DNA of 8,762 nt. Origin: Bacteroidota bacterium. GTDB taxonomy: Bacteria > Bacteroidota > Ignavibacteria > SZUA-365 > JAADGX01. Below, piece after piece: positions 7,783 to 8,762 of this stretch (positions are counted from its first letter, which is position 1; every line of letters begins with the position of its first letter). The position numbers and the translations under genes were made by a program. The stretch covers positions 1-8,762 of the forward strand of contig JALUUP010000252.1 of assembly GCA_027021285.1 (NCBI GenBank). Reading direction: 5' to 3'. Under the pieces are notes generated by a model. It saw only the letters and a program-made list of their open reading frames with translations, ran no database searches and was not told the DNA's origin.

Positions 7783-7986
7783 CTAGTTCGGCCGGGAACA
7801 CCCTTGTACGCACCTGGATCGATGACTTCCCCCTGTCGCATTATTCGACACCTGTCCCACATTTCAACAATTATCAAAGAAATACGAAGACACTATGGTC
7901 TGAAATAGCCGAAAAACAGCGTAATTACCCTGTTTCTCATTCTGGCATGGTTGTCGAATAAGATAAGACAGACATGAACGAAACAC

Positions 7987-7992
7987 AGGAGG
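7987..7992 (+). promoter_or_regulatory. Strong Shine-Dalgarno that fixes the start of the 91-residue protein
   Basis: AGGAGG, followed by GG, lies 8 bases before the ATG at 8001. An upstream in-frame ATG at 7974 would place this site inside the coding region and has no comparable site of its own, so 8001 is preferred. It is the best ribosome-binding match seen in the window. Confidence 0.75.
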
Positions 7993-8000
7993 GGTTTACG

Positions 8001-8276
8001 ATGAATGGACAACAACTAAAAATGGTACAAATACTCGACCACTCGTCAATGGAAGGCGCTCGCCGGAACGTCATCGTCTCCATGCCTTACCCCGATGAAG
8101 CCTGGTTACGATTGTTCAACCACCTTGGCGAAGAACTCCTGCATATTGATATAGGCAAGCTCGACAGCGGTGTGCACGCGATCGAGATGGATTCCTCGGG
8201 ACTTCCTGGCGGCCGGTATTTCCTTCAATTCAAAACGGACTACGACGCCACAGTCAAAGTCGTGGATTTGAATTGA
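8001..8276 (+). CDS. Small stand-alone protein resembling a T9SS type-A sorting / FlgD-Ig-like C-terminal domain
   Basis: The product is 91 residues. From about residue 20 to the end it follows the beta-sandwich pattern seen at the C-terminus of secreted Bacteroidota/FCB proteins: VIVSMPYPDEAWLRLFNHLGEEL (24-46), then LDSGVHAIEMDSSGLPGGRYFLQF (54-77), then a short strand ending KVVDLN. The G-H-x-x-x-x-D-x-S-G-L-P-x-G-x-Y core is the recognisable part. In normal cases this domain ends a large exported protein and acts as a secretion or anchoring signal; here there is no signal peptide and no cargo domain. The strong AGGAGG before the start argues that it is translated as a small protein and is not simply the tail of a broken gene. 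Composition is host-like again (58% GC over 8041-8100). It converges on the propeller gene. Its function is unknown. Confidence 0.62.
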   Translation: MNGQQLKMVQILDHSSMEGARRNVIVSMPYPDEAWLRLFNHLGEELLHIDIGKLDSGVHAIEMDSSGLPGGRYFLQFKTDYDATVKVVDLN

Positions 8277-8299
8277 CGCGCGACGCACTCTCCTTCCCC

Positions 8300-8327
8300 A
8301 TTCATTCACAGCGGAAATGATATAGCG
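8300..8327. repeat. Imperfect direct repeat, copy A: relic of the propeller gene's 3' end
   Basis: This 28-base stretch matches 8379-8406 at 24 of 28 positions. Copy B contains the stop and last codons of the minus-strand propeller gene (PLYHLRCE-stop). In the same relative frame copy A reads SLYHFRCE-stop, with TGA at 8302-8304 as the equivalent stop. The differences keep the protein similar, which suggests a remnant of a paralogous gene end and not chance. Similarity stops at about 8328, next to the REP-like sequence. Confidence 0.6.
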
Positions 8328-8333
8328 ACTCCA

Positions 8334-8353
8334 CCCTTCGACTCTGCTCAGGG
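8334..8353. repeat. REP-like 20-mer (CCCTTCGACTCTGCTCAGGG)
   Basis: The sequence has complementary ends (CCCT / AGGG, with G-C inside). It closely matches a widespread short interspersed pattern of environmental bacterial genomes whose reverse strand reads CCCTGAGCnnAGTCGAAGGG. Only one copy lies in this window. It sits between two convergent genes, the usual place for such elements, where they can act as weak bidirectional terminators or mRNA-stabilising ends. Family assignment is from memory. Confidence 0.5.
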
Positions 8354-8378
8354 CTACGATTCTGGTTTTGCTGATGGG

Positions 8379-8406
8379 ATTTATTCACAGCGCAGATGAT
8401 ATAACG
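8379..8406. repeat. Imperfect direct repeat, copy B: genuine 3' end of the propeller gene
   Basis: This is the partner of 8300-8327 (24 of 28 identical). It spans the TAA stop (8381-8383) and the last codons of the minus-strand gene. The two copies are offset by 79 bases and separated by the REP-like element and about 50 bases of unassigned DNA. Confidence 0.6.
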
Positions 8407-8762
8407 GCGCTGGCTGACCCTCGGAAGTGACCCAAAGGGCATTACCGTACCTGCCGTAACAAATGGCCTCGAGCTGGCGGAGAGCGGGCATGGTTACGGG
8501 AGTCGGCGTGGTGGAAAACATCTCCGCCACCGTCATTCCCTTCCGGCCCTTGAATTCATAACTCCCCACGTACGTTGAAACGACAATGCGATCGCCGGTC
8601 GCCGTCATATCCGCGCCGGTAACCAGTCGCGCCAGCGGTATGGTTTGCGGGATGGCGATTTCCGCCGCCTTTTGCAGGGTTCGCACGCTGTCCGTCGAAA
8701 ACGGCCAACCCGCCCGAAACACCAGGCCGGTGGAATCCCCGCTCTTGGTGATGATGTAGAGG
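8381..8762 (-). CDS. Beta-propeller-like protein, C-terminal part (5' end outside window)
   Basis: The minus-strand frame is open from the TAA at 8381-8383 to the window edge, giving about 127 residues; the true start lies beyond 8762. The internal GTG at 8722 is not a likely start because the coding pattern (LYIITKSGDSTGLVFRAG) continues upstream of it. Blocks such as LVTGADMTATGDRIVVSTYVGSYEF and LEAICYGRYGNALWVTSEGQPAPLYHLRCE look like consecutive propeller blades: a TGAD turn, a hydrophobic strand, then an EAI-x-Y...L-x-x-TSEG strand. Proteins of this shape are often secreted and read as WD40/TolB-like propellers of unknown function. No signal peptide can be assessed because the N-terminus is missing. 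It converges on the 91-residue gene, and a relic of a related 3' end lies just past its stop. Confidence 0.6.
   Translation of the reverse strand, partial: LYIITKSGDSTGLVFRAGWPFSTDSVRTLQKAAEIAIPQTIPLARLVTGADMTATGDRIVVSTYVGSYEFKGRKGMTVAEMFSTTPTPVTMPALRQLEAICYGRYGNALWVTSEGQPAPLYHLRCE

Larger units (their letters stand above)
6547..7970 (+). other. AT-rich island carrying a decayed restriction-modification system
   Basis: Composition changes sharply just after the rseP stop codon. Two counted 60-base lines (6781-6840 and 7501-7560) are both 33% GC, whereas lines inside dxr and rseP (4681-4740 and 5341-5400) count 55% and 67%, and 8041-8100 counts 58%. Codon use switches to AAA, AAT, GAA, ATT and TTA. 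The island holds the methyltransferase and the truncated endonuclease. No integrase, transposase or flanking tRNA is visible, and I found no convincing target-site duplication. Acquisition by transfer is inference from composition and gene type; the borders are approximate, and the right-hand ~200 bases are intermediate in composition. Confidence 0.55.

Noticed and set aside
7779..7961. A 60-codon plus-strand ORF just after the endonuclease fragment
   Set aside because: It overlaps the preceding stop, has no evident ribosome-binding site, and its peptide shows no family, membrane or signal pattern. I treat it as unassigned junction DNA.
7934..7964. Possible promoter (TTCTCA / TAAGAT) before the 91-residue gene
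   Set aside because: The -10 matches only 4 of 6 and the -35 is poor at 19-base spacing, so it is not reported as a feature.
6551..7975. Possible target-site duplication flanking the AT-rich island (CATG-TT...AATAA...AGAC-like stretches at both borders)
   Set aside because: The two stretches align only with several gaps and mismatches, which AT-rich sequence gives by chance.

Overview
The window holds about 8.8 kb of a bacterial chromosome with moderately high GC, interrupted by one clearly AT-rich stretch. Several features point to the Bacteroidota / FCB group (possibly a Rhodothermota-, Ignavibacteria- or KSB1-like lineage). These are an exported protein of the family often labelled 'asparagine synthetase B' in that group, a MiaE-type tRNA hydroxylase, an adjacent dxr-rseP pair, and a small protein resembling the type IX secretion / FlgD-Ig C-terminal domain. 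The exact phylum cannot be fixed from the sequence alone.

Region 1 (6-3780, minus strand) is a probable three-gene operon. It is read as a secreted TPR protein, then a secreted protein of unknown function, then the tRNA hydroxylase miaE. The last two touch with no intergenic base (TGA directly followed by ATG).

Region 2 (3781-4041) is a divergent intergenic stretch. It carries weak promoter candidates for both sides and a terminator-like hairpin with a T6 tract that faces dxr.

Region 3 (4042-6546, plus strand) is a core housekeeping pair: dxr (MEP isoprenoid pathway) and rseP (site-2 intramembrane protease), 9 bases apart. Both look intact, with all catalytic motifs present.

Region 4 (about 6547-7970, plus strand) is AT-rich. 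Two sampled 60-base lines inside it are 33% GC, against 55-67% in two sampled dxr/rseP lines. It holds a beta-class DNA methyltransferase overlapping a short ORF whose first ~85 residues look like the N-terminus of a type II restriction endonuclease and whose catalytic part is missing. This reads as a horizontally acquired restriction-modification system that has lost its nuclease and kept the methylase. About 220 bases of unassigned sequence follow.

Region 5 (8001-8762) returns to host-like composition. It has a 91-residue stand-alone sorting-domain-like protein with the best Shine-Dalgarno in the window. Convergent to it is the 3' end of a beta-propeller-like gene that runs off the window. 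Between them lie a REP-like 20-mer and a 28-base imperfect duplicate of the propeller gene's last codons, which marks a past duplication, deletion or recombination. I saw no tRNA, rRNA, CRISPR array or intact insertion sequence.
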